Assembly (NCBI GenBank): GCA_964491265.1
Contig: CAZBFP010000019.1
Span: forward strand, 3,749 to 67,748
Length of the DNA stretch: 64,000 nucleotides
From: JBBAGC01 sp964491265
GTDB taxonomy: Bacteria; Spirochaetota; UBA4802; UBA5550
Direction of reading: 5' to 3'
The translations under genes and the position numbers were made by a program. Each line of letters starts with the position of its first letter. The first letter of the stretch is position 1. Of the stretch, positions 34,568 through 43,695 are shown one piece after another. The notes under the pieces were generated by a model that was not told the origin of the DNA, made no database searches, and saw only the letters and a list, made by a program, of their open reading frames with translations.

Positions 34568-35689
34568 CTAGAGCATCTCCATAAAGGCTTCAAACCTTGT
34601 TTTAAGCTGTCCAAGTGACGGCAGTTTGTCCTCAACCTCAAGGAGCATGTTTGCCACCCCCTTCTCACCAAGTATTCCTTTCATATAGGGATAATCCCAG
34701 GAGTGGGGGTCACAGAATTTCAGATACATGAAAATTACCCCTTTAGCCTTATGGTCAGCGCTCAGTGCTGCCAGGTTATCTCCTCTTGAAGTATTTGATA
34801 TATGCTTGGCAGGGCAGATAACCCTGCTGCTGTAGCGGTCAGCAAGTGCATCAGCAGGATCCCCCTGAGAAGAGATCTCCCCTTCAAAATAACGGGAACC
34901 TGTGCAAAGGTCATCCCATACAACCACACCGCCTGATTCCTCGATTATGCTGTATATGTCCGGATGATTGCATATACTCCCGGCAAGAATTAGTCTGCTT
35001 TTATCAGAAGCAGTCTTCGCAGATTTACCGCTTTTAATATAATCTATAGCAAGGGGGAGTTTTTTAAGGAGCTCCCTCCTTTCCATAATCATGGCACCTT
35101 TAATAATATAGTAGGTTTCAGCACCGCTAATACAGGAGGGGTCTTCACTCCTGAGCCTGTAGATCTCTTTAAGGTATGCCCGATTTTTATTATATATATC
35201 ATTTGCCTCAGCAATCTGATCATCACTTATGGACACCGAAAAGCCGGACTCAAGATCATTACGGAACTTCCCTATAACATCCCTCATATACTCTCTGGCG
35301 CTCTCTGTATTCAGTTTTACAGGCATAATCACATCGCTGAAAAAACTGAATGAAGTATTCATCCTCCATATGTCGGATAAGCGCTGTATGGAATCGCAGG
35401 TGTGGGGAAACACAGTGCCGTCAAGAAAGTTAAGGTTCCCGTTTAAGGCCTCCTCCAGGGCCCCCCTTACAAGGGAACAGCTGTAGGACTGGAGGTGCGA
35501 GTCTGCAAGGTGAATATTCTCACTTGTTCCAAAGAGCCTCATGGGGTGGGCCCCTGCTGCAAAAATAAGCTCCTCAGGTGCATATGTACAGAAGTAACCG
35601 ATAATTTTTTTCCCCTCATCAGCTTTCAGCTTTTTTGCATAGCTGTAGGGATTTAACACCACATCTTTAAATTCATCTATAATATTCAC
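34568..35689 (-). CDS. 2-hydroxyacyl-CoA dehydratase/benzoyl-CoA reductase-type subunit (BcrC/HgdB-like)
   Basis: A protein of 373 residues. Conserved-looking blocks: GYFCTYAPEELIFAAGAHPM, LQSYSCSLVRGALE, FPHTCDSIQRLSDIW, LAGSICNHPDIYSIIEESGG and FMYLKFCDPHSWDYPYMK, matching the BcrC/HgdB family, with Cys residues suited to bind a [4Fe-4S] cluster. The start is GTG at 35689 with AAGGAG six bases upstream; an ATG two bases away is out of frame. It is the second gene of the ligase-led operon and is likely a heterodimer with the next gene product. Confidence 0.88.
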   Translation of the reverse strand: MNIIDEFKDVVLNPYSYAKKLKADEGKKIIGYFCTYAPEELIFAAGAHPMRLFGTSENIHLADSHLQSYSCSLVRGALEEALNGNLNFLDGTVFPHTCDSIQRLSDIWRMNTSFSFFSDVIMPVKLNTESAREYMRDVIGKFRNDLESGFSVSISDDQIAEANDIYNKNRAYLKEIYRLRSEDPSCISGAETYYIIKGAMIMERRELLKKLPLAIDYIKSGKSAKTASDKSRLILAGSICNHPDIYSIIEESGGVVVWDDLCTGSRYFEGEISSQGDPADALADRYSSRVICPAKHISNTSRGDNLAALSADHKAKGVIFMYLKFCDPHSWDYPYMKGILGEKGVANMLLEVEDKLPSLGQLKTRFEAFMEML

Positions 35690-35805
35690 ATTAAACTCCT
35701 TATAGTAAAAAGTAAATCCGCCGCAGAAACAGGAAAACGTTCAGGCAGAAAAAAGCTTCATTCCACCCCCGGTAACCTGCAGCAGATATGGAAACAATAG
35801 CGGAA

Positions 35806-37527
35806 TCAGCGCTCCCCGGTATACTTCCCCTGCTCCCTCAGTTTCTCCACTTCCTCATTTTCCAGAACCTTATATGCAACCTTCCCCACCAGGGTTTTCG
35901 GAAGATCATCGCGGAACTCAATCTCTCTTGGGCAGCTCCATACAATAAGGGATTCCCTGCAGTGCTTAATAAGCTCCTGCTCCATCTCAGGCCCGGCTTT
36001 GCTTTTATCTTTAAGAACAACAAATGCCTTAACCCTCTCAATCTGATCCTGATCCGGCACACCAATAACGCAAACCATATCAACATCGTTGTGCTGATAA
36101 AGATTTGCTTCCACCTGTGCAGGATAAACATTCATACCGGATGATTTTATCATTCTCTTCTGGCGCAGCTTAAAATAAATAAATCCATCTTCATCCATTG
36201 TGCATATATCACCGGTATGAAGCCACACTTCACCATCAGAATGTTTCTTCAGAACATTTGCTGTCTCCTCCGGATTGTCAAGATAGCCCAGCATCAGAGC
36301 AGGCCCCTTTATGCAGAGCTCACCCTCTTCACCGATCGGGAGCTCATCAATAGTACTCATCCCCACAATCTTTGCATCCATGTCAGGGAATGGAATACCC
36401 ACACTGTTTTCACGATATGTATCAAGAGGTGTGGCGCAGATTGCAGTAACAGCTTCAGTAAGCCCATACCCTTCAAGAAGCTTAACACTCCCCCCCTTAT
36501 TTTTTACAATATTCTCAAAGCGGTCCTTCACCACCCTGGGTAGAGTATCAGCTCCGCTGAAAGCAGCTTTAAGGCATCGAAGATCCGCGTTCTGGAAAAC
36601 CGGATTTTTATTAAGGGCCTCGTAAAGTGTGGGAACACCTATCAGAAACGTGGGCTTCTTCTTTTTAATAAGTTTAGCCACATCATCCGGGGTAAACTGA
36701 GGCACAAGAATACTTTTACCGCCGCTCATAAAACATGCATTAATACATACACCAAGGCCGAAGCCGTGAAAAATCGGAAGTATTGCAAGGATGGAATCAT
36801 CACTGGCAAGGTTTCCCCAGGCTGAAACCATAAGGCCATGAGAAACAAAATTATAATTTGAAAGCATAATCCCCTTAGGTTTCCCTGTGGTTCCGCCGCT
36901 GTATAGAATAACAGCCATATCATCAGGCTTCATGTCAGATTTTTCAACCCTCTTGTAATTACCGGCCATTAGATCCTTCCACCAGTAAAAATCGGGGTCA
37001 GAGGGGACTTTCGGAATTTTCCTCCCCTTTGCCACATAGAAACCGAGCTGCATAAGGGGATTAAGATAATCGGGTATGCGGGCCAGAATAACCTTCTCCA
37101 GTTTTGTCACATCCATAACTTTTCTAAACTTGGCGTAAAATGCATCCAGTGTGAGGGCAAAGCGGCTTTTACTTATATTCACATAAAATTCAATTTCACT
37201 CTCTGTAGAGAGGGGGTGAATCATGCTGGCCACAGCGCCAAGCTTGTTAACAGCATAAAAACAGATAATACCCTGAGGTGATGTGGGCATGGAGATTGTC
37301 ACACGGTCACCCTTTTTAAGGCCCATATGGGCAAGCATATCAGCGCACTTATCTATCTCATCAAGAAAGCTTCTGTATGTGCCAGTATAACCCATAAAAT
37401 CGTAGGCAATAGAATCGGGACATTTTTTAACTGTCTCCGCAACCCCCTCATACATTGTTATCCTGGGATAATCAATCGAGTGAGGCACTGTTCCATAAAA
37501 TTTCAGCCACGGCTTTTTTTCATGCAT
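35806..37527 (-). CDS. Acyl-CoA ligase (AMP-forming)
   Basis: An adenylating enzyme of 573 residues that activates a carboxylic acid to its CoA thioester. Motifs: A3 LYSGGTTGKPKGIM, A5 EGYGLTEAV, A7 WLHTGDICTMDEDGFIYF, A8 KRMIKSSGMNVYPAQVE and the A10 Lys in PKTLVGKVAYKVL. GGGGGGAAT lies before the ATG. It is the promoter-proximal gene of the dehydratase/reductase operon and diverges from the IclR regulator. It is thus the likely entry point of the pathway. Chain length or aromatic preference cannot be read from sequence. Confidence 0.93.
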   Translation of the reverse strand: MHEKKPWLKFYGTVPHSIDYPRITMYEGVAETVKKCPDSIAYDFMGYTGTYRSFLDEIDKCADMLAHMGLKKGDRVTISMPTSPQGIICFYAVNKLGAVASMIHPLSTESEIEFYVNISKSRFALTLDAFYAKFRKVMDVTKLEKVILARIPDYLNPLMQLGFYVAKGRKIPKVPSDPDFYWWKDLMAGNYKRVEKSDMKPDDMAVILYSGGTTGKPKGIMLSNYNFVSHGLMVSAWGNLASDDSILAILPIFHGFGLGVCINACFMSGGKSILVPQFTPDDVAKLIKKKKPTFLIGVPTLYEALNKNPVFQNADLRCLKAAFSGADTLPRVVKDRFENIVKNKGGSVKLLEGYGLTEAVTAICATPLDTYRENSVGIPFPDMDAKIVGMSTIDELPIGEEGELCIKGPALMLGYLDNPEETANVLKKHSDGEVWLHTGDICTMDEDGFIYFKLRQKRMIKSSGMNVYPAQVEANLYQHNDVDMVCVIGVPDQDQIERVKAFVVLKDKSKAGPEMEQELIKHCRESLIVWSCPREIEFRDDLPKTLVGKVAYKVLENEEVEKLREQGKYTGER

Positions 37528-37557
37528 ATTCCCCCCCTGCGTTTATAAAAATAATTG

Positions 37558-37584
37558 ACAGTGTACGTCATTGCCGTACACTGT
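37558..37584. promoter_or_regulatory. Palindromic operator between acyl-CoA ligase operon and IclR gene
   Basis: ACAGTGTACG and CGTACACTGT, exact inverted repeats separated by 7 bases, in the 106-base divergent gap. A TTGACA at 37555-37560 overlaps its left arm. Position suits control of both transcripts by the adjacent IclR protein. Confidence 0.7.
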
Positions 37585-37633
37585 ACCAATACAGTATCAC
37601 AATCAATTAATATGTCAAGAAAAAAGGAGAAAT

Positions 37634-38407
37634 ATGAACTCTAACACAAAAAATAACAAAAAAATAATACAGTCAGTTCAAAGAGCCGGCGAAATTCTGT
37701 CATTATATATAGACAATAAAAACCTGGGCATATCAGATCTTGCCAGGAGCTTATCTTTACCCAAAACCACAATTCAGGGCCTTGTAACCACACTTGCGCA
37801 GATGAATTACCTGGAAAAAGACCCATTTACAGGGAAATACCGGCTTGGCCCCAGGCTCTTTCAGCTCGGCATGAGCTATGCGGCAAACATGGATATGCTT
37901 ACAACAGCACGGGTCTGGATGGAGCGCCTCAGTTTTAAATTCCGGGAACCGGTAAATGTGGGGATGCTGGTGGGGAAAAAAGCCCTTATTCTATTCAGGG
38001 CAGAGCCTGACAAAAACTTTAAAACATTCCCTCAGGCAGGAACAGTAATCCCCATCCACAGCTCATGCATCGGGAAAATCCTCTTTGCAGGTATGACGCC
38101 CCAGAGGCTTGAGGAAGCCCTTAAAGACTATATTTTTGAGCCACTTACAGAAAACACAATCACCAGCAGGGAAGAGTTTCTCAAAGAGCTGGAGCAGGTG
38201 AGAAATGACTGGATCAGCTTTGACAGGGAGGAAAATTTTATCGGCATGGCCGGCATAGGGGGCCCCATATTCAACCACAGCGGCCATATTATAGCAGCAT
38301 TTGTCCTTACAGGTAATGCTGACCGGATCAATGAGATGAGAGAATCGATTATAAAAGAGGTCAAAAATACATCAAAGGAGATATCCGCACAATTCGGGTT
38401 CAGATAA
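37634..38407 (+). CDS. IclR-family transcriptional regulator
   Basis: A protein of 257 residues: N-terminal winged helix (IIQSVQRAGEILSLYIDN, LGISDLARSLSLPKTTIQGL) and C-terminal effector domain (YRLGPRLFQLGMSYAANMD, VIPIHSSCIGKILFAGM, GMAGIGGPIFNHSG). AAGGAG precedes the ATG at 37634; the open frame back to 37571 runs through the operator and is rejected. IclR proteins often sense pathway aromatics or acids. It is divergent from the ligase-led operon and is its probable regulator. Confidence 0.93.
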   Translation: MNSNTKNNKKIIQSVQRAGEILSLYIDNKNLGISDLARSLSLPKTTIQGLVTTLAQMNYLEKDPFTGKYRLGPRLFQLGMSYAANMDMLTTARVWMERLSFKFREPVNVGMLVGKKALILFRAEPDKNFKTFPQAGTVIPIHSSCIGKILFAGMTPQRLEEALKDYIFEPLTENTITSREEFLKELEQVRNDWISFDREENFIGMAGIGGPIFNHSGHIIAAFVLTGNADRINEMRESIIKEVKNTSKEISAQFGFR

Positions 38408-38461
38408 TCCCGCGTGGAGTCAGGTATATCCTGCTAATACTGACGGAAGAATTTTATACTA

Positions 38462-38953
38462 TCATCCCACCGGTGGAGCAATTACGAATTTTCCGTTCTG
38501 ATAACGTATTATAAGGAGAACAAAGGGGATTCGCCTGCCGTCTTTCAACAGTGCATCACCCCTCACCTCAGCGTAACGGTCATCAACAGCATAAGAAATA
38601 TTGATCACAATAAGACTCCTGAGCCGGCTTAAATCTGCAGACCCGCCTTCAGGAGCAAACTCACCCATGGGGAGATTCATCCCTTCAATTATATACTGAT
38701 TTTTCTCCACCCCTATTGACAGCTGCTCAAGGTAATTATCCCAGTCAAAAAAAGTCAGCACCGCAGGCCAGTCCCCTTTTTCCACAGCCTTTGTGAAATC
38801 GAGAAGAAATTCCTTCAGCTCCCCCTGGCCCCCGTATTGAGAATAATCAGAATTCTGATCAGCAGTACTATGGTTATTAACTTTTCCGGAAACACAGGAA
38901 AGGCTAAAAATTAAAATCGCAAAAACTGGAACAATCAATATTAAATTTTTCAT
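38462..38953 (-). CDS. Predicted lipoprotein of unknown function
   Basis: From ATG at 38953 the product is 163 residues, with a type II signal peptide and lipobox (IFSLSC). GGGGGAT lies upstream, which decides against the longer frame to 38974. The mature part has a helical region (KEFLLDFTKAVEKGDWPAVL) and a strand-rich end (RRIPFVLLIIRYQNGKFVI), reminiscent of NTF2/DUF4878-like accessory folds, but that is only an impression. Confidence 0.72.
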   Translation of the reverse strand: MKNLILIVPVFAILIFSLSCVSGKVNNHSTADQNSDYSQYGGQGELKEFLLDFTKAVEKGDWPAVLTFFDWDNYLEQLSIGVEKNQYIIEGMNLPMGEFAPEGGSADLSRLRSLIVINISYAVDDRYAEVRGDALLKDGRRIPFVLLIIRYQNGKFVIAPPVG

Positions 38954-39209
38954 AATATCCCCCGGGTCAAGCATTCAGGTCAATAATATATACCGGAAAT
39001 TATTCTCTGCAATAATAATTTCCTCACTCAAAATAAAATTATACCTGATAGCAGCAAATCTTATTTAAAATAATTGACTGGAACCGTTAACTCTGCCATT
39101 TTAATTACAGCGAACTGAGATATTCGAAACAGGATAAAAAGTTTGCGCTTAAAAATTGCTTCATATATTCAGATAGTACAAAATCCATAACTCAGGAAGC
39201 AGGGGAAAA

Positions 39210-40757
39210 ATGACCGGAAAACTTATATCTTTTTTTATTCCAGATTCAGAAAATTACAGTTTCGATATTATTCTTAAATCTAAAACTCTGCTAACCTTTT
39301 CACTTATAATTTCATCAATAATGCCCCCACTCTGGGTTCTGCTTATCACTATCCTGGGGCATTCAGTCGTTTCAATATTAAGTCTATTTCTGCTGATAGT
39401 TATAATATCAAATATTCTCGCTCTCTTCATTCTCCGCAGCGGCAGATATTACGCTGCAGCGAACACATTTGTTCTTTCAACACTTGCCGGATACAGCCTC
39501 TATCTTTTATTCGGCTCCTTCAAGTTTGACATTGGAGTAATTGTTTCCGGATATCAGCTTTTAATCTTTATAATCTTCAGCGCGCTTTTCTGCAGAAAAG
39601 GAATGACTCTGCTGCTGGCTCTACTTGTACTCATAATTCAGATGACTGCACTTTACTCATCAGAAAGCATCCCTTCAAATCTTCGCACAATGGCTCAGAT
39701 CAACTTTACCTTTGAACTTCTTATTGTTACAGCAATCTGCTACCTCCTCATGAGTATTACTGACAAAACTCTCCAGCGCCTGAAAGAGGAGGCAGACAAG
39801 AGAGAACACCTGGAGCGCACAAGAGAGCTTCTTGCCTCAGTATCTGAAATTTCTGAACGTTTAAACAACTCCTTCTCCATAATGTCATCAGCAACAGAAA
39901 ATTTTTCCCATAATGCGCAGAACCAGGCTGCAGCAGCTGAAGAGATTACAGCCACGGTTGAAGAAATATCAGCCGGTGTGGAGAGCGTTGCACACAGCAC
40001 CGGCGTTCAGATGGATAAAATTGAAGAGCTTGTATCAAAGCTGAATGAACTCTCAAACCAGATCAGCAGCATGAAAGATAAAATCAATGAAGCCCGCATA
40101 ATGACATCATCCATTTCAGGTGAGGCCCGCACAGGGGAGTCATCTTTAAGATCAATGGAGGAGAGCATAAAGTCCATGAACCAGCGCTCTACAGCAATGG
40201 CAGGTATTATCAATATAATCAATGACATCTCAGACAGAATCAATCTCCTCTCTCTCAATGCCGCGATTGAGGCAGCCAGGGCAGGAAACGCTGGGAGGGG
40301 TTTTGCCGTAGTTGCTGATGAAATTTCAAAACTTGCAGACCAGACCTCAAGCAGCGTAAAAGAGATCAGCTCACTCATCAAAGCAGGAGAGAGTGATGCC
40401 AGACAGAGTCTTACAACTGTCACCACTGTGGTATCATCCCTTTCTAAAATTATAGGGGGAGTTGCAGGGATAAACAGTATGGTGGAGTCCATGTCAAGTT
40501 TTATGGAAACCCAGATAACAACAAATAGGACAGTAAACAGCAAAGCTAGCGATGTTAAGGATAGATCCCAGGAGATCCGGAACGCCACAGAAGTACAGAA
40601 AAACGCCACAACTGAGATAGTCAGATCAATTTCCACAATAAGCGAACTTACCCAGGACAATGCTGCAGGAGCTGAAGAGATGTCTGCCAATGCACAGGAG
40701 ATTTCAAAAATAGCATCAACCCTTAATGAAAAGGTGGAAAATTTCAGAAATAATTAG
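39210..40757 (+). CDS. Methyl-accepting chemotaxis protein with six-helix membrane sensor
   Basis: A protein of 515 residues. The first ~190 residues form about six hydrophobic helices with no large periplasmic domain. A short linker (RLKEEADKREHLERTRELL) leads directly into the signalling domain, with the tip INLLSLNAAIEAARAGNAG and GFAVVADEISKLAD. No HAMP domain is apparent. The signal is probably perceived in or at the membrane. AGCAGGGG before the ATG is the likely SD. Confidence 0.9.
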   Translation: MTGKLISFFIPDSENYSFDIILKSKTLLTFSLIISSIMPPLWVLLITILGHSVVSILSLFLLIVIISNILALFILRSGRYYAAANTFVLSTLAGYSLYLLFGSFKFDIGVIVSGYQLLIFIIFSALFCRKGMTLLLALLVLIIQMTALYSSESIPSNLRTMAQINFTFELLIVTAICYLLMSITDKTLQRLKEEADKREHLERTRELLASVSEISERLNNSFSIMSSATENFSHNAQNQAAAAEEITATVEEISAGVESVAHSTGVQMDKIEELVSKLNELSNQISSMKDKINEARIMTSSISGEARTGESSLRSMEESIKSMNQRSTAMAGIINIINDISDRINLLSLNAAIEAARAGNAGRGFAVVADEISKLADQTSSSVKEISSLIKAGESDARQSLTTVTTVVSSLSKIIGGVAGINSMVESMSSFMETQITTNRTVNSKASDVKDRSQEIRNATEVQKNATTEIVRSISTISELTQDNAAGAEEMSANAQEISKIASTLNEKVENFRNN

Positions 40758-40841
40758 GCCTGAAAAGTGGGACCCGCTTTTCAATCTAAAACTTGACATA
40801 TTTACCCCTCTGATTTATTTGTGTAAAATTAATCAATTTTA

Positions 40842-40949
40842 ATTCCTTAACTTTTTTTAAAATATAATGCTCCAATACCCCCATCGTCGAAAGCGGCGGG
40901 GATATTAAAAACAGCATAATTACACTAAAAGATATCTTTAGGAATAATT
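40842..40949. repeat. 108-base GCCGCC-hairpin repeat, copy between MCP and hisD
   Basis: Shares both flanks (ATTCCTTAACTT, ATGCTCCAATA, AAAACAGCATAATTACACTA, ATCTTTAGGAATAAT) with 43934-44040 and, inverted, with 59280-59389. The hairpin in this copy is degraded (CATCGTCGAAAGCGGCGGGG). Confidence 0.75.
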
Positions 40950-40986
40950 AGTGAAAATTAATCTAATAAATAAAAAGGAGGGACTT

Positions 40987-42285
40987 ATGATCCCTGTTAA
41001 GAGATTAAAGGACCTTACACCTGCCGAACTTGACGCCCAGTTTAACCGGTTTGGAGAGGATTTCAGCTCTATAATGATAGATACTGTAGTCCCCATCGTA
41101 AATGATGTTAAAAACAGGCGCGAAAAGGCTGTGCTTGAATACACAGCAAAATTTGACGGCGTAAAACTTAAATCTGTAATCGCGACAAAAGAGGAAATTG
41201 ACGCAGGCCACAAAAACACACCTAAAAATGTACTCAAAACCTTTATGAAAGCTGCAGAAAACGTAAGGGAATTCCATCAGAGACAGCATAAGGAAAATTC
41301 AATATATACACGTAAAGACGGCATAATCCTGGGCCGCACACATCAGGCAATTGAAAGCGCAGGCATATACGTACCGGGGGGGAAAGCATCATACCCCTCT
41401 TCAGTTCTTATGGGTGTAATCCCCGCACAGATAGCAGGGACAGAAAACATAACTGTAATCACCCCGCCCAATAAGGAGGGGAAAGTTCCGGACATAATCT
41501 ATGCAATCTGCAAAGAACTGGGCGTAAGTCAGATAATAAAATCGGGCGGCGCACAGGGTATAGCCATATCAGCTTTCGGATCAGAGAATATAAAAAAATC
41601 TGACATCATTGTAGGGCCGGGCAACATATTTGTCACAGCAGCAAAAACATATCTTTTCAGCATGGGGATAATTCAGATCGACTCAATGGCCGGCCCCAGC
41701 GAAGTGTTAATAATATCAGATGAAAAATCTGATCCCCGCTGGGTTGCATGGGACCTGCTGTCACAGGCGGAACATGAGGAGAGAGCAATTGCAGTTCTTG
41801 TAACAACATCTGAAGAACTTGCCCATAAAGTAAAAGATGAAATAAATAAAGATCTTCAGTCTGGTACAGGGCGAAGCGAAATAAAGAAGACATCCATCAA
41901 AAACAGCGGCCTCATACTCATTGCTGACTCACTTGATGAAGCCATAAACTTCAGCAACAATTACGGCCCGGAGCATATGGAATTCATGGTGGAGAACCCC
42001 CTTGAATATCTGGAAAGGATAAAAAATGTGGGCTCACTCTTCCTTGGACGATACGCTCCTGTAGCAGTGGGGGACTATTACTCAGGCACAAATCACGTAC
42101 TACCCACAGGGGGGGCAGCGCGCTTTTCATCAGGCACATCAGTAGATACATTTATGCGTCACACCACATTTCAGCTCCTCAACAGGGAAGCACTGAAAAA
42201 GACCATGAAGGATGTGAAGTTAATGTCTGAATATGAAGGCTTTGACGACAAGCATGGCGGATCAGTAGAGATCAGGTTTAAGTAA
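40987..42285 (+). CDS. hisD: Histidinol dehydrogenase
   Basis: Performs the two-step NAD-dependent oxidation of histidinol to histidine using Zn. 432 residues from the ATG at 40987, which has AAGGAGG six bases upstream (a GTG at 40951 is rejected). Motifs: SAGIYVPGGKASYPSSVLM, GGAQGIAISAFGSE, VGPGNIFVTAAKTYLF, DSMAGPSEVLII, DLLSQAEHEERA, NYGPEHMEF and GTNHVLPTGGAARF. No other his genes are near. It is followed after 21 bases by carA, an unusual partner. Confidence 0.97.
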   Translation: MIPVKRLKDLTPAELDAQFNRFGEDFSSIMIDTVVPIVNDVKNRREKAVLEYTAKFDGVKLKSVIATKEEIDAGHKNTPKNVLKTFMKAAENVREFHQRQHKENSIYTRKDGIILGRTHQAIESAGIYVPGGKASYPSSVLMGVIPAQIAGTENITVITPPNKEGKVPDIIYAICKELGVSQIIKSGGAQGIAISAFGSENIKKSDIIVGPGNIFVTAAKTYLFSMGIIQIDSMAGPSEVLIISDEKSDPRWVAWDLLSQAEHEERAIAVLVTTSEELAHKVKDEINKDLQSGTGRSEIKKTSIKNSGLILIADSLDEAINFSNNYGPEHMEFMVENPLEYLERIKNVGSLFLGRYAPVAVGDYYSGTNHVLPTGGAARFSSGTSVDTFMRHTTFQLLNREALKKTMKDVKLMSEYEGFDDKHGGSVEIRFK

Positions 42286-42306
42286 ATAATATAGCGAGGC
42301 TTATAA

Positions 42307-43386
42307 ATGGGCAGAAAGGCTTTTTTAATACTTGAAGACGGCACTGAATTTGAAGGGAAAATTTTCGGATATGAAACCGAGACCACAGGTGAAGCTGTTT
42401 TCAACACATCCATGAGCGGCTATCAGGAGGTTCTCACAGACCCCTCATACTGCGGACAGATTGTTGCCATGACCTATCCCATGATAGGGAACTATGGTGT
42501 TAACAGCGAGGATGTTGAATCTGACAGAATACAGGTTGCCGGTTTTGTAGTAAAGGAATACTCCCGGACCTACTCTAATTTCCGTGCAACAGGGTCACTG
42601 GCAGACTATCTTAAAGATGGAAGAATATCCGCCATTGAAGGGATAGACACCAGAAAGCTCACAATATATATACGCGATAAAGGGGCAATGAGGGCAGGAA
42701 TATTTTTCGACAGAAAAGAGGCAGTTGATAAGCTGAAAGCCTCCCCTGACATGCTGGGCCTCGACCTTGCTTCAAAGGTAAGCTGCAGAGATAAATATTC
42801 TTACGGAGAAAAAACACCTTCACACCCGGACATTGCAGTTTTCGACTTTGGTGTTAAAACCAACATTTTAAGGCTTCTTAAAAGCTCAGGATTTAATGTT
42901 ACTGTTTATCCGGGATCAACACCCCTTGAGGTTGTACTTGATGAAGGTGCAAAGGGGATATTTCTTTCAAACGGCCCCGGAGATCCTGATGCGGTTGAAT
43001 ACGGGAAAAAGCTTGTAGAGGATATTATAAAAAAAGAGGTGCCATGCTTCGGGATATGCCTGGGGCACCAGCTCATGGGGCTGGGACTGGGCGGGAAAAC
43101 CTATAAGCTCAAATTCGGACACAGGGGCGGCAACCAGCCTGTAATGAATCTGCGCACAAATAAAGTTGAAATCACATCCCAGAATCACGGATTCTCAGTG
43201 GACATGGAATCGCTCAAAGGGATGAGCGACATTGAGGTAACACATATAAATCTTAATGATAAAACTGTTGAAGGGTTAAGGCACAAAAAGCTCCCCATGT
43301 TTTCAGTGCAGTATCACCCAGAATCAGCGCCAGGGCCTAATGATTCAAGGTATCTCTTTGGGGAGTTCAGAAAGCTGGTATCATAA
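42307..43386 (+). CDS. carA: Carbamoyl-phosphate synthase small (glutaminase) subunit
   Basis: Hydrolyses glutamine to supply ammonia to CarB for carbamoyl phosphate, used in pyrimidine and arginine synthesis. It is 359 residues and full length. N-terminal domain LEDGTEFEGKIFGYETETTG and NTSMSGYQEVLTDPSYCGQI; class I amidotransferase domain with nucleophile Cys251 in CFGICLGHQLMGLGLGGKT and His/Glu in YHPESAPGPND. carB is not downstream; a minus-strand gene converges instead, so the large subunit is encoded elsewhere. SD is GAGG. Confidence 0.97.
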   Translation: MGRKAFLILEDGTEFEGKIFGYETETTGEAVFNTSMSGYQEVLTDPSYCGQIVAMTYPMIGNYGVNSEDVESDRIQVAGFVVKEYSRTYSNFRATGSLADYLKDGRISAIEGIDTRKLTIYIRDKGAMRAGIFFDRKEAVDKLKASPDMLGLDLASKVSCRDKYSYGEKTPSHPDIAVFDFGVKTNILRLLKSSGFNVTVYPGSTPLEVVLDEGAKGIFLSNGPGDPDAVEYGKKLVEDIIKKEVPCFGICLGHQLMGLGLGGKTYKLKFGHRGGNQPVMNLRTNKVEITSQNHGFSVDMESLKGMSDIEVTHINLNDKTVEGLRHKKLPMFSVQYHPESAPGPNDSRYLFGEFRKLVS

Positions 43387-43396
43387 ATGGAAAGGC

Positions 43397-43666
43397 TTAA
43401 TCTTTGTCCCACTGCTCAGCTGCGTGGGCAAGCCTGTTTAATGAGGCCTTAAGTTTTCTCGACCTCTCATCAAGAGGGGGGAATTCCTTTTGAGAGTATT
43501 TCTCAATAGTTTTAACAGCACGCTCCAGGGTTGTTTCTCCTTCAGTGTCATTAAAGTAGCTCATTATAAGCTGGTGCGCACTTAAACCGATCTTGTGGTC
43601 AATCACAGCTTCAATTGCGCCAAAAAGCGCTTCCTTAAATTCCTCTTTATAATCTTCTCTTTTCAA
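43397..43666 (-). CDS. Small helical protein of unknown function
   Basis: Encodes 89 residues, predicted helical and charged (KREDYKEEFKEALFGAIEAV, SAHQLIMSYFNDTEGETTLE, RLAHAAEQWDKD). The start is TTG at 43666 with GAGG upstream. It lies 29 bases downstream of a Phd-like antitoxin gene on the same strand, but it has no recognisable RelE, Fic or Doc features. I do not recognise it. Confidence 0.55.
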   Translation of the reverse strand: MKREDYKEEFKEALFGAIEAVIDHKIGLSAHQLIMSYFNDTEGETTLERAVKTIEKYSQKEFPPLDERSRKLKASLNRLAHAAEQWDKD

Positions 43667-43695
43667 ATTCGCCTCATCTCTATTGGTATACGTCT

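Noticed and set aside
40007..40690. Minus-strand frame of 227 residues opposite the six-TM chemoreceptor
   Set aside because: Antisense of the MCP signalling domain, whose heptad codon pattern often leaves the opposite strand open.
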